A stretch of 64,000 nt of DNA, taken from contig NC_092702.1 of the NCBI RefSeq assembly GCF_964275005.1, positions 4,571,001 to 4,635,000 of the forward strand, in the 5' to 3' direction. Shown here piece by piece: positions 23,271-36,358 of this stretch (positions are counted from its first letter, which is position 1; every line of letters starts with the position of its first letter). The notes beneath the pieces are model-generated. The model saw only the letters and a list, made by a program, of their open reading frames with translations. It searched no databases and was not told the DNA's origin. This stretch comes from Diadema setosum. Taxonomy: Eukaryota > Echinodermata > Echinoidea > Diadematoida > Diadematidae. Made by a program: the position numbers and the translations under genes.

Positions 23271-24710
23271 ATGGCGTCAATCATGAACCTAGATTCAGTT
23301 GTTTCCGACGAGGTGGAGTGTGCTATTTGCCTGGAAAGGTTAGATACTCCTCGTATTCTAGCGTGTCTCCATAGTTTCTGTGAGAAGTGTTTGGAGAAGT
23401 GTGCACGAAGCCAAATAGTCCATGGGCCAAGACCCGAAAAATGGGTTGTTGGTACCATATGAGGTGGCACAACCTTTTTGGTGTCATTTTGTTAGTCGGG
23501 CATAGATATGCTTATCAAGCTATGATAGCATTTCCAAATGAGTAGCTTAGTCATAATAAATGAATTTTTAACCAATTTGGTCTCGTATTTATATCCCTAT
23601 ACTTCTGAATCGAAACTAAACCGCTATACAAAGAAGAGCACTGCCTTCTGTATGTCCACAGGTGTTCTGTTGTAAACGCGGTGCGCTTAGTCTTTATTCA
23701 AGGCAGCGAAGGGAATATCCAAAGAGTTATGATGTCCACAGCTGTCACGCGGTGCGCTGAGTTCTTTATCTAGACCAATGTACCGTTATCATAACTAAAG
23801 TTCCTCATAAAACGGATTATCTATACTGTTTTTATACTACCCTATCAACAAATACATCAGTTTTAAACAAAAATCACTCTGTTCATTTACAATATCATTC
23901 ATTATAATGTATCGTAGTGTACCGGTACATTGTTTTTGCATTATCTTATATCGTCGGAGGGAAATAAAGCGACATTGGCGTGGTATCAGCGTTTTCACCG
24001 TAGCGTTTTCACCGGAAAATGATAAATGATTGAAAAATACGGTATAATTCACTAGGAATTGTTTTTGTTGTTGTTGTTGTTTTTAGATAAAAGGATATAC
24101 ACTGTATCATACGCGTTGGATATTCCCTTCGCCGTCTAGAATAAAGACTAAGCGCTGTGGACATCATAACCTTTGGATATTCCCTTCGCTGCCTTGAATA
24201 AAGACTAAGCGCACCGCGTTTACAACGGAACACCTGTGAACATGCCATAGAGCTGCATTTTACAGCTCTATGGAACATACAGAAGACAGTGCTCTTCTTT
24301 GTATGGCGGTTAGTTACGATTCAGAAGTATAGGGATATAACAACGAGACCAAATTGGTTAAAAATTCATTTACTATGACTAAGCTACTCATTTGGAAATG
24401 CTATCATAGCTTGATAAGCATATCTATGCCCGACAAACAAAATGACACCAAAAAGGTTTTGCCACCTCAGATGGTACCAATATCTGGCCTGGCCCATGGA
24501 CTGAAAAGGACAATTCGGGGAAAGCGTCACTGGAGTGCGCTCTGTGTAAAGATCATACTGAACTGCCGGAGAATGGTGTGCGTGGATTACGGCTTGATTT
24601 CAGAGCTACTCGGCTTGTCGAGGCTCTCATGGAGAAAGAGGTGCGAGAAAGGAAGCTGGCGGTCTCGGCCAACAAGTGTGAAGCTTGTGGCTACGTTCAC
24701 CCATCCGACG
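23271..24710 (+). pseudogene. TRIM copy C, disrupted and truncated
   Basis: Plus-strand copy of the TRIM gene. Codons from the ATG at 23,271 match protein B almost perfectly through ...CLEKCARSQ, up to 23,415. A 1,088-bp foldback insertion (23,416-24,503) follows. The copy then resumes in frame at about 24,507 with the rest of the RING (SLECALCKDH), the linker (GLRLDFRATRLVEALMEKE) and the first half of B-box 1 (NKCEACGYVHPSD), and breaks off at about 24,710 at a non-LTR fragment. B-box 2, coiled coil and propeller are absent. Without the insertion the surviving frame has no internal stop, so the death was by insertion and truncation rather than slow decay. With the insertion the frame stops at about 23,462, leaving a RING half-finger that is unlikely to be stable. 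Confidence 0.85.
23416..24503. mobile_element. Foldback DNA element with long inverted arms, 1,088 bp
   Basis: The left arm from 23,416 (AGTCCATGGGCC...) reads as the reverse complement of the right arm ending at 24,503, with near identity over at least 230 bp and patchier pairing to about 23,775 and 24,118. The central loop is about 340 bp. Comparison with TRIM B gives an exact insertion site: AAA at 23,413-23,415 is repeated at 24,504-24,506, a 3-bp target duplication. The right arm also contains an 11-bp perfect small hairpin (CCATAGAGCTG and inverse, about 24,244-24,272). No transposase. A 3-bp duplication fits, for example, PIF/Harbinger or Chapaev-type elements; family unproven. Confidence 0.85.
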
Positions 24711-24955
24711 GTTGGATCTCGCGATGAAGCCAGACGATGACCTCCTCTCCATTGCCAAGACCAGAAAATGGAGATGGTACGAACATGACAACACGATAAC
24801 ATCAAAGAATGGACGGTACTGCCTCTCGCCAAAACCGTGAGGACTGGCGGAGTACAGAGTACAGGTGAAGGAAGGTTGTCAGAACATCTGTGCAGCTCCC
24901 CCCCCCCCCCCCCAGCCGACCCCAAAGGCTATGAAGAAAGTAAAGTAAAGTATTA
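24711..24955 (+). mobile_element. Non-LTR retrotransposon 3'-end fragment (frameshifted)
   Basis: Conceptual translation gives DDLLSIAKTRKWRWYEH and, in another frame, DNIKEWTVLPLAKTVRT, phrases typical of the last codons of non-LTR reverse-transcriptase ORFs. The usual segment between them is deleted. It ends in a C-run and a tail of GTAAAGTAAAGTA repeats near 24,950. Its left edge is the point at which TRIM copy C stops. Confidence 0.65.
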
Positions 24956-26844
24956 ATAAAAAGGGATATAGTAGTTCCTATCTCGGGCCATGGATAGACG
25001 GAAAAACTGCGCTTGTTACATTAAACGTGATGAGCAGGATATTTACAACTCTCGTGATTTAAATTCAGTTCATTAGTTTATTTATTTCTATCATCAAAAA
25101 GAAAAGAAAAGAAAAAGTCGACATAATCCAAAGTGATACAATTTGTTTTTTCTCTTATATACACTCGTGATTACAACATTCGCAATGATTGAGTCTCATG
25201 TCTAACCATTCAAACCATCATGATTATTTTATTACTCCTGTTTTTATTATCAATAGCATTACTATTATCGAGTCAATACCTATAGTAATAATAGTAGATA
25301 TAGCAGTTATATTATTATCACAAAATGTATGAATGACTGATTGTCTTTAAAAATGAATAATACCAAGGAGGTTCAAGAAAATGGAGTCACGGCTGTCGTA
25401 TTTCCTTCGAAGCCAGGTTCGATGCCTCCACTCGAAAGTATTTGAAGTATGTGGCAAACGGGGTCTGCCGCACAGAAAGGTCATGTCTCATTGCATAATC
25501 ATCAGCCACTTTCTAAGGAAGATATGTCTTTGTGATCGTAATTACTTTTCGCCATCCCTACTCATAAAAGATTGGTGATTTATAATGATGAAGACACGGG
25601 GATGCGCGAATAGAAATTGCGGGAAAAAATTATGAAATTAAAATGAACATTACTCGACTGGCCATGCCCGGACACTTATCTGATATATCTATTAATAAAG
25701 AATTATACTTGAAGATTATTCCATATCAGTTTTATTTGTTGGAATTAAGTTGAAAAGTGATTAAACCGGCTTTCCAGGAGGGTACAGTTTTAAACACTCT
25801 CATATGATACAGCTCTGATTTACACTTTTGCACATATTTCTGGAAGGGATTGACTTTTGTTCAATGGGCTTTATCATGAAGTGAGATTTCGTTTCATTTA
25901 ATAGATAAACAAGCAAAATATAGCCAACATTAAGTTAACGTTCAAAATAAATCTTCAGATTGCTCAGCAACACAGCGGCATCAAACCCCATCATCAAAGG
26001 CACAGATGCACCTGTGGAATTCTTTTGTACATCAATAGAAAAGTGACAACTATTTGAACAATTACAGCCAGTTGGAACTCCATCTCTTAAACCTCCTTGA
26101 TAATACGCACCGATTGAGAGAGCAAATGGGCGTGTCCACACAATCAGGCAATTCTTCCTATCACATTATAGCTCTCTGTATCTGAACGCCTGTGGCGCTC
26201 TAAATTTTTTATCTTTAATTCTTGGGATAAACTTCCGGTTATGAACGCGCGATGTGTAAATGTACGCTCTTATGCACATTGAACGCCGAAGTACTAGGAT
26301 TCACAGATCGGCTTCTTCTTCTTCAAGATACTTCTCAACGTTCCGTTTGGAACCAAACGAGGAGGATCTTAACAAATTCTGTCTTATAATCTGTCGAATG
26401 ATAGAGTTATTTTCTCATCTGTAACTTTTCATTTGATGAATGAGATTCCTCTGCGCAGCAGCCCAATGCTGGGCCGATGATGTAAAACATTGAAATTATG
26501 TAAAATATCGATAGATGAAGGACGTGACGTGGGTATAAACCGCAAAACCGGAAGTGTGCGTCCCAAGAGCGATCGATCAGATATCGGTATCGCGAGGTGA
26601 CATTGCTTGATACTCATGATACTGGCTATACGCGATAAGGACAATTGAAGATATTTGTCTGGTTTTTAATTACCTTTTCATATTTAAACGCAATGTTTGT
26701 TCTAATTATATATTATGTTTGTAATGTACTGTTATATTCATTTGTGTGTGTGTGTGTGTGTGTTTGTTTGTATATACGTCACGCATTTGCTACCTTCGTG
26801 GGTGTAGTACCCCTATGTATGTGCACTCGTATTGGTATGTTAGT

Positions 26845-27000
26845 GTCACTAGACCGACACCCACGAGTCATACAGCCCACGAGTCATACAGCCCACTAGT
26901 TATACAGCCCACGAGTTCGACACTAAGTGAACAAAACGTATGAGTTCGACATCAAGTAAACAAGGTCCATGAGTTATACAGCCCATAGGTATATAGGCAA
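26845..27000. repeat. Word-type repeat, CACGAGTCATACAGCCC family
   Basis: Multiple imperfect copies of CACGAGTCATACAGCCC and ACGAGTTCGACACTAAG, separated by AAACAAGGTCCATGAG-type linkers. The same words recur at 34,780-35,075. Non-coding. Confidence 0.65.
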
Positions 27001-27033
27001 ATAGGCAATGGGCCTTCATGTATACATATATTT

Positions 27034-27075
<42 letters not shown>

Positions 27076-28587
27076 ATGCATTGAGTAATAGTCATTATTT
27101 TTATTTGTTCTAAGCTTAACCATAATACATTATATAGGCCTAAAGGATTTTAAGATATATCACTAGTGCCAATCCTGTACCCAGCCCCCAACACACACAC
27201 ACATTCAAATGCACCTCTTGTATCAAGTTTACAAGTAAATACAGATTATAGATTTTGTCCGGGGCTGTCACGCTTTCAAGCTCTGCTTTAAGTGTCAACC
27301 CCTGCAACCTCATAAAAAATAAGGCAACATTAGAAAACACAATTTAGTTTATTCTGTTCATTATTTTGACAAGCCTACATGCGTTATGATACATCACGAT
27401 GTCAAAATGTACTCTTTACTTATTATTTGCATTATTGTGTTTATGAAAAAGTTGCAAAAGACAATGAATAAGATGAAAACCGGTACAAAGTATATATTAT
27501 CGAAATTGTCTTGCTTGTTTGCAGCTATGTTGTCGTGTGTTATTCATTACCTCTCACATTGGTTCATGTTCCAAATGTGCATGTTTGTAGTTTGTGAGTG
27601 TTTTATTAAAAGCGTACTACACAAGCATCATTTGTAGTTACTTTGTAATGAAGGACATCAAGGAGAAGTAAAAGATGAGATGAACTGTTATACAAGTTCC
27701 TGTTAAACTATTTTGTTTTGTTTCTTTTTTTTTAGGGGAAGGAGTAATACCTCTTGTGATCCAAGTTGAATATGGTTTGGTAAATGTTGCAACAACAACA
27801 AAAAATCTAGAAGCCGTTTCGTAAGGTTCAAACTACCTCTGAATGACCGTTACTCTATCCATGACGCAACTTCGAGTGTATTTTTGCTTTATACAAACTT
27901 TCAGCTCGAGTAATAAATATCTTGTTTATAGACCTCTACATGAGCACTCGCCCGCTTTACAGGGGGAATTTCAATTTCATTCGAGTAATAGAAGTATAAA
28001 AACGGTAAAATATACTTGCAAGTAAACTACAAACGTTCCCGATCAATGCTGGTAAACGCGAACATTGAGTGTCTGTTGAATATCGAATTATGTTTAAGTT
28101 CCTGTTGCTATTATTACTTGGCATAGTTAATCAGGGCAACAATTACTGTAGCTTGATAATCCATAACAATCCTTTAATGTAGAGGAGCCTAAGGTCTTTA
28201 AAGTCATCGCTACTTGCTGAGCTATGTGCCACTTACTCATGATTCTTGGGGTAATCGATCATTTTTACATGTAATACTGGTCCATTCCTTGTATGGAATA
28301 AACTCTTATAAGAGACTCATAATATGTCCTCTCCTAGTAACTTTGAGATATCACTCAAAACCTAGTTAAATACACAAGCATTTTTGTAAATATTTCCTTC
28401 ATCCCTTTTCTCTTCTCTTTCTCTCTCTCTTTATGTCTTCTATTTGTCTTTTTCTGTGCCATGATCACCTTCTTTGTCTATTTACGTTAGCCATTAGAAG
28501 TGCTCGTATTATTGCTATTACTATTATCGTTATTGCTATTATTTTGTTATTATTGTTATTATTATTATCATTGTGTTAATGCTGCTC

Positions 28588-28672
<85 letters not shown>
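28588..28672. repeat. (TTG)n microsatellite, about 28 copies
   Basis: Uninterrupted TTG/GTT trinucleotide run of about 85 bp. It would read as polythreonine on the minus strand but has no gene context. Confidence 0.9.
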
Positions 28673-30036
28673 GTAGGCAGCGCAATCACACGCTAACTCG
28701 CCCCAGATTGCCAGGACAACGTGTAAGTGCCCGGGAGAAAACGAGTTAGTTGAGAGGAAAACATGAAATCGATCATCATGGTTATTGACCGTTGGCACTT
28801 GATAATAGAAAAAAAAACCCAAATCATTTAACTTCATCCAAAACTGTTTGCCTATAAAATCTGATGATCACAGAGTGTGTGTATATAGTTTTCATCTCTC
28901 CCTCCCCTTTGTCCCTCTCCCTGCCTTCGGTGCATCGGTGATTTGAATCTCCGTCTAGTCTTCTAGATGTTTTAGTATACCGGTAATTGATAGACAAAAA
29001 TAAACGCTTTGCTCAAGGATTATTAAGCAACTTCATCATTTATAAAATCGACATCAGAACCAGACTCTCGTCTCTCATGTCTCTTCAGCCTTCAAGGCCC
29101 GAGTGGTTGAGATTGAGTGATTGTGATAATTATAATGATTTTGTGTGGTTTTTTTTTCATAACTTTCAATTTTGAGTGAGTGGATTTACCTTTCGGTCGA
29201 GTAAAATGATATGAAAAGTTAGAAATCTACAAGCAGTAGAGAAATTTGCCTATAGATCCTCGATATACGCACTGCATATATCATTCACATTGTATATATA
29301 TAAATATATATATATTCATTTGATTATCTATTCATTCGTATACTGTTATATAAATTACTGTATGCATGATGACTTTCTATTCCATCACTACTTTTAGTAA
29401 ACAACCGAAAGGGTGAAAGAGTGGCATTTATTTTTATGATTGAAGTGAGAGTTGCACCAGGTAAAGTTCAGTGTAATCACGCGACCTTAAATCACTCCGC
29501 ATAACGACAGAAAAGTGAACTGCGTATTGACAGCTCGCTTTTCAAGCGATGGAAGCTGCCAACTATTTTGCTTGGAAGGTAACGCTGAAGACATTCCCCT
29601 CCACACACACAGTCGTAAATAGAAACATTTCAAAAATAAAGACATCAACAAAGATTAATTCAATCACTAAAATAAAGTAAAATCGTCTGAACAGCTCCTT
29701 TGGAATGCATTATATTACTGAGACTCTGATGTTAAGTAGGCCTGCGCTTTTAATGTTTGCCCTGTAAACTTTAACTGTGACTATAGCACTGTGTTGTGCT
29801 TTGGGCACTCGCGAAAGTATGCTTGTTTACGATCTTCATATTTTTTATCGCTTTTTAATCACCTTTTTCATGATAATTTTTCAGTTATTTATACTGGTGC
29901 AAATAAAAATGAATAACGGTACTCGTTTTGGTTATTCATCATGTTTATCAAAAATACAGGTAAAGATTACTGTCCGTCGAAACGATGAGGAAATTTTAAG
30001 AACGTTTAAAAACTATGAACGTTAAAAAAGCACCTA

Positions 30037-30040
<4 letters not shown>

Positions 30041-30074
<34 letters not shown>
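30041..30074. repeat. (CA)n microsatellite
   Basis: Perfect CA dinucleotide run of 34 bp. Confidence 0.9.
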
Positions 30075-30078
<4 letters not shown>

Positions 30079-31278
30079 AATCAGGTGAATGTTAACGACC
30101 CTCTTCGGTTCGACACACGTGACCAGAATTCTGCAGCCATTATTAACAATACACAACATACCAAACCCCGCATGTAGTGTTTCACGAGCGAAGATGATGA
30201 TTAACAGCTAGGTGACTTCAAATGCATGGCAATCTGAAATAATTTGTCTTTTACTTTTAGTAGCTTGTCAACACAGTACCACTGGTAGTTCCTAACGTTG
30301 TGAAAAAAGAAAAAAAAAAAACGTCTATTAATTTTACTTCCATATTTTGTTTGTACGATGATTTTTTTTTTTTTTGGGGGGGAGGGAGTAATAATATTAT
30401 TTGGACACCTCTCAGACAGAATTTCCTATGATGCTTCATGTGTGGCAAATAATGTGGACTTCCCCGAGGTCATTCTAAATATACATCTCGCCAGGGCTTA
30501 CAATATAAAAGGAAATGAAAATGAAATGAATTTACATATCTATCATCTTTATTTTTCTCCGTAGCGTACAAAGAAGAGCCCAGCAATACCATGTTAAAAA
30601 AAAAAAAAAGTTATGTTAGATATGATTCCTTATTGGATATATTAAAGTAAATTTATCACGAAACATTATGCAAAGCTTTTATGCAAGATTTTTTTGTTGT
30701 TGCTTGTTCGTAAGCTTGTTTGCTGTTATCGGGGTAACAGCCATGTACACATTCCCTGGATATTCGCAGAGCCATTCTTGAGACTCAGGTTACAATATCT
30801 TATATTATTCTTATATCATCGTTATGTAACATTTCTTTTTGTATCTAAAGTTGTTTAGTATTTGTTCCATGAAAAAAAAAAAAAAGATACGCTATCTCTA
30901 GGAGCAACTACCCCTGATAACCCTGCAGCGCACTACCGTGATCATATACACACATATTACAAAAGATATCCCCTCCCCCAAAAAAACAACAACAACAAAG
31001 AAAGAAAGAAAGAAAGAAAGAAAGACAGAAAGAAAGATGTAAATACACAAGTGATGTTAATGGCTCCTTCGTAGGTGTAGGCTATGTGAGTTGTTTCAGC
31101 GTAATTTACACATTGTAAAGACCTACGAGTGTTCTTTGTTTGAGTCAGCATGGTCACTGATCTTTGAAATATTGCTCCATAATATTTTTGCAGTTTTGGA
31201 TAAAGCGTGTCTCACAGCGTTCCGAATGTAAATGGCGCCACGTGTGATCGCCAAGCACACATGTAGTAACGGTCGTCT

Positions 31279-31667
31279 TCAGAAGACACGAATATTGCTG
31301 TAGTCGCTAGGCAACGGATCCTGGCCTTTGGCTATCAGCGACTCATTCACACTCAGTATAAAGGAGTCAATGATCGTGTGCATGCTCGGTGTGAAGGGGT
31401 CCGTGGTGAGATAGGCGCGCGTCTTCACGCCGTGGTTGCCTAGCGACACCCCGGTCGAGGAGGAGGACGGATTGTCCTGCACGGAGCAGGCGATTCGCTC
31501 CTGGTCCGGACTCTTGCGCAGGAACTGGACTATCCTAGTGAGCTGGTCCTCGGTGTGAGTCTCGAGCTGCTCGTAGTGTATGACCAGCAACCGCTTGGAA
31601 TATTTGATCCAGTTTAGATTCATGTCATGCCACCTCTGGCCCTCTTTATCTACAAACTTCTGCCAAT
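31279..31667 (-). CDS. WSCD-like exon 6 (C-terminal sulfotransferase part and stop)
   Basis: Acceptor TTCTCCAG|ATTGGC. It encodes KRLLVIHYEQLE, a helix-rich region and TDPFTPSMHTIIDSF, the conserved C-terminal block of WSCD proteins, then ...SDYSNIRVF and stop. Confidence 0.9.
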
Positions 31668-34600
31668 CTGGAGAAGGAAAAAAATGTGAAGTAAGCGAAC
31701 ACGAAGTTAATCCTCGAAATTAGGTTCCACGATAGATCTCATTGAAAGTGCATGTATTGCTTATTAGAACAACAAAACAGCGGAAGTGGTAAGAATTTTG
31801 AACCATTCACCCTGCCTTGAATTCATAATTGCACTTCGTCAAAGTCGAACAAGTACATGTATCCCCCAGCAGAAACGATAGTTCAAATAAAGTCGTTGAA
31901 ACAACACAAATTGTTAGTGGAAATAACTCCGACGAATATCGAGATAAGTCTTTATGAAGATCAGCATACAAGACAAAATTGTTTCCTTGACAAATCAAGA
32001 TGTAAGGGCAATGAAAACCAGATGACTTATCGCATTTACAGTAGAGCTTGACTAAAGAAATATTGAAGCTGCGAGAAAAAACAACAACAACAACAAACAA
32101 ACTCGGATGTAGGCTTACGCAGCTTTACATCTAATGATGATATGAACCTTGCACACGAATTCCTTTATTCATCTTTCCGGTCACTTCATTATCGCTTGAC
32201 TTGTTTTTCTGCTTTGCGTTTGATTTTTCACTGGTTTCTATATTTCCACTTTTCCTTGAAGACATAATAATTATTTTTCGCCGCTTTATAGCTTCATAAT
32301 CCGTCCGAGAAATCGTATTCATGCACAACATCGTCCTCGTCAACTGATAACAAGAAATATCGTCTATTTCCCACTGCTGCCACACGGGTAAGAAGTAAAA
32401 AGTGGGTCACATACTTGGATAGTATTTTCGCAATCAGAATAAGGCGATGATGATCCGCAGATCATTGATTCAAACTCAACCCGAGTATGTATGCCCATGA
32501 TTTTTTTTTTAATCATGGCTACTACTGAAACATTGATTAATTCGTGCTTACTTACGTAGCTGTAGGACAATTTATTTGTCAATTACTTGCAAGAAAATAA
32601 GGCATATTTAGTATTATAAGCAATACTTTCATTGCTTACTACGTATACATATAATTGTACACTAGCTACGCAATGTCTGTGGAAAATATTATTTTGCATG
32701 TTTTGGCAGAGTTTCTTTGTCATTATGTAACTATGGAACTAGTTTTAAACATTTCCTCTTCCATGGACTTTTGGACAGTGTGTACAATGCTACGGTACTT
32801 TCCGGGCCAACCGGTACTTTAAGCACACAAAGGATTAACGCTTTCTGTACCACGGACTTTGGACACTGTGTACAATGCTATGACGTTTTCTGTGCCAACC
32901 GATACTCAAAACACGTTGAGGATTAATTTACTTGTCACTTCTCCTGTGCAAGCTTTTATGCACATTTATAAAATGTGTTACCTTTTGATTTCAAATATTC
33001 CATGCTGTCGTCGACCGAACCCGACTTGGCGAACATGAATCTTCGGAAGACTTCGGCTACGATCGTTCTGTACGGATTTCTGATCAGCAAAACGGCATCG
33101 CTGAAGTCGCCTATGTGTTTCCTCTCCGACCTGTGAGTCTTGACGCATATCGTGTGCAGCCTGTGGTAGTCGTCATTGCCACCTAGGAAAACTTGTTGGT
33201 CAAAACATTGACCACGAGGATGTGAGACGAGCGAAACAGAAGGATGAGCGGCGGGGAAGGATGCGTTGCTATGGTTTAAAGACACATTCTGGTTACTGAG
33301 TTTCCAAGACACTACTTCAAATTGGATGTCTTTCTTCAGGATAGGCACTCATAATCGTTTCCTAAGTAAAGTGACTATACATTATAGTTTTTTAATGTTC
33401 TCATACTGCAATCACCCTAATATTTTAGGGTCGATATCTCAGTGGTAATCTCCTGTTGAATTTCATAAATAATGAAAATTCAGTCAACACTTGCAGTATT
33501 TTGTGCGATTCTGCATTATTTCTTGTCTGAGAGAGAAAAAAATCTACTAAACTTAGCAAGAAACACATTATTATCCAGACCTACAAGAATGTCGGCCTTT
33601 GACAAAGTAGATATTCACTGTCCAAGATACCACGCATGAAATATGCATCGGGTATTACATTAATTTTTTCATATAAGAACTTGTTGGTTGCACATTTCTA
33701 CAGTCTTTAAACTGTTTCCGAGCACTTTTTGGGTACACTCCAAAAAAGTTGTGCGATAATATTACAATTTACAATAATCACTGCAGCCACTTTGGTTTCA
33801 GCGGGTGCAACAATCAACTCGCAGGCAATATTATTTTAGTTGTTCCTATGATAACTCCAATTACGACGAGTTGCAGTTATCTTACAGTGAGTCTTCTGTA
33901 AAATTGGTACCTGGCCGGCCATGTGATGGCGCTCTGTGAATGTAGCTGTTAGTAGCAGACAATATGTGTACATACCTTTCTGCGAGATTGGCGACTCGCG
34001 CTCTGCCTTCCAGTAAATGCTACCCGTGTACACGCCCGTGGCCGCCTCAATCAGCTGTCGTGTCCACGTATTGCCCGAACGAGGGTAGCTGGCGAGAGCT
34101 GTCAGGGGAAAAGCGCCATCTTTGCCCACTGATTTGCTGCTACAGCGAACATCTGCCAATAAAGAATGGGAATAATTGCAACATTAGACTACAGAAGGAA
34201 CAGCACTTGTTACCTATGTAGCAATGAAACAGTCGAATAAAAGCATGTAAAAAAACCAACACGTTATCCATACAAATAATCAGTGCGGTTTTGTATGTCA
34301 AAGATTCAGCAATCTACATCTTGATGACGTCTTGGTCACGTGATTTTTGCATGACGCTACTCGTGAGTAGAGCTCTACATTTCGTATTTTCATAGAAATT
34401 GCATAGACATTATTGGGTGTCTAGAGGGAAAAAAAGTACATGGATTTCCGCACCTACAATATTCCGAATTTATAGAATATGAACATTGTTCATCACAAAG
34501 CATCAACTTATAATCAGAAAATACTGCCAGTATTGTGTATTATGTGCCGAATGTCATTGTGTATAATTATTGTTATCTTGTGTACTGAACTATTATACTG

Positions 34601-36035
34601 TACAGTAAGTAACACCTATGCTCTCTGCTCTCTCAAGTTTCATGTATATACTTTTACATTACAATGAATTATCTTTATTCTTGAATCTTGAAGAATGTAA
34701 GTGCAGTAGTGAGTCTCTCCATTCTGGTCTGTCACCATCTCGTTCATTAACTCTTTCCTTTTCTAGTTGGGCTCATCCAACGAGCCCGACACCCACGAGT
34801 CATAACGCCCACGAGTTCGACATTGAAAAAAAAAAAAAAAAAAGGTCCACGAGTCATACAGCCCATGAGTAAGCTCATGAGTCATACAGCCCATAAGTTC
34901 GACACTAGGCAAATAAGACTATTACCTGAGTCCGACAGTACGCAAACAAGGTCCACGGCTCCGTAACTAGGCCAAAAAAAAAAGGCTCACGAGACCGACA
35001 CTGCGTACATTAAGCCCCGTGATGTAGTGTTGGTCTCGTGGGACTTTTTTTGCCTCGTGTCGGACTCATGGACCTTATTTGCATATAATTTGTTCTTACA
35101 TACATAGCCAGACAATGTTTGAATAAAATATCACTGATAAACAGATTAAAAGAAAAGCATCATGAATGAATTCAGTGATCAAAATTTGACAAATTCTAAT
35201 TAAGATATAATCAATGTGGAAAATACTAGTTTGAAATAGGTCAAATGCTAAAAGACTAATCGGGTATATAAGAAGTACTTATGATTAAAAAAAAAAAAGA
35301 GGAATAAATAACGCCATTCACCACTAAAAAAACATTAGAATCCTTCCTACTTACCTGGTACTGACGTCCTATAGAGCGAAAAGTATTCACGTCCGCCGCA
35401 GTCATAATTCCGATCGCCCGTGCACGGTACGTCACACAATGCGCTGTCCACGTACCTCAGAAGACTCGTAGATCGATGGACGTTTGTGCAATAACACTGC
35501 GTGCCTTTTGTGAGAGCAGCGTACGTATATTCCTACAGAGAGGAAGAGGCAGATAAATCTTTAAGTGAAATCAAGTATCTGATAATGGAATAAGAATGAC
35601 GATAATACTAGTAATGGTAAGAATGAGGATAATACTAGTAATGGTAAGAATGACGATAATACTAGTAATGGTAAGAATGACGTTTGACACGATCTTCAAA
35701 AATTGGTTCAGAAAGACCACGGAAACGATAATACTAATACTCATCTTTTATAACCAATGCCACCAGATAGATATTCATATTATCATTCCTATCGAAATAA
35801 TGAAGAAAACATGAAGGCGACAAAAATAAAGAAGGAAAGGTTGTGTTTTAAAAAAATACACACGCACAAAACAGACAAACAAATAGTTTAACATAATATG
35901 AAATCAATGTCAAATTTACTCTGAGATAGGTGACTCTGACTCTGACTCAGACTAAATGAACTCGAGCACTAAGAAAGAAAAGAGACAAACACACTGACAC
36001 ACATACATGTACACACGCACATACACACATTATAA

Positions 36036-36086
<51 letters not shown>

Positions 36087-36294
36087 CGTACCTGTGTTTT
36101 GGTGCCTTGTCTGCTACCGGCGGTTTCACGCTGTCGCGATCTTCAGGCAGACTGGCAAAGTGGTGTGTTTCTGTGCTCATGTGGCGCGAGACAAGGCACT
36201 AAAACACAGGTACGCCTATTATATGCTCTGCTGTACAGCATTTAGCACTTTTCGACCCTCAACAAACCATATATTCCCGACGGATATATACCCA

Positions 36295-36358
<64 letters not shown>

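Larger units (their letters stand above)
24956..31278. other. Intergenic region rich in microsatellites
   Basis: No gene recognised in 6.3 kb. It holds (TG)n near 26,740-26,763 and 27,038-27,071, a word-type repeat at about 26,845-27,000, a (TTG)n array at 28,588-28,672, (CA)n at 30,041-30,074, poly-T and poly-A runs, and (AAAG)n at about 30,997-31,035. The longer reading frames are low-complexity or lack domain character. The right end probably contains the 3' UTR of the sulfotransferase gene. Confidence 0.5.

Noticed and set aside
25935-26141. Minus-strand frame with PTGCNCSNSCHFSIDVQ
   Set aside because: It looks slightly protein-like, but there is no recognisable domain, convincing splice context or second exon; left unannotated.
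35594-35681. CRISPR-like short repeats
   Set aside because: The 27-bp repeat is head-to-tail without spacers and this is a eukaryotic sequence.
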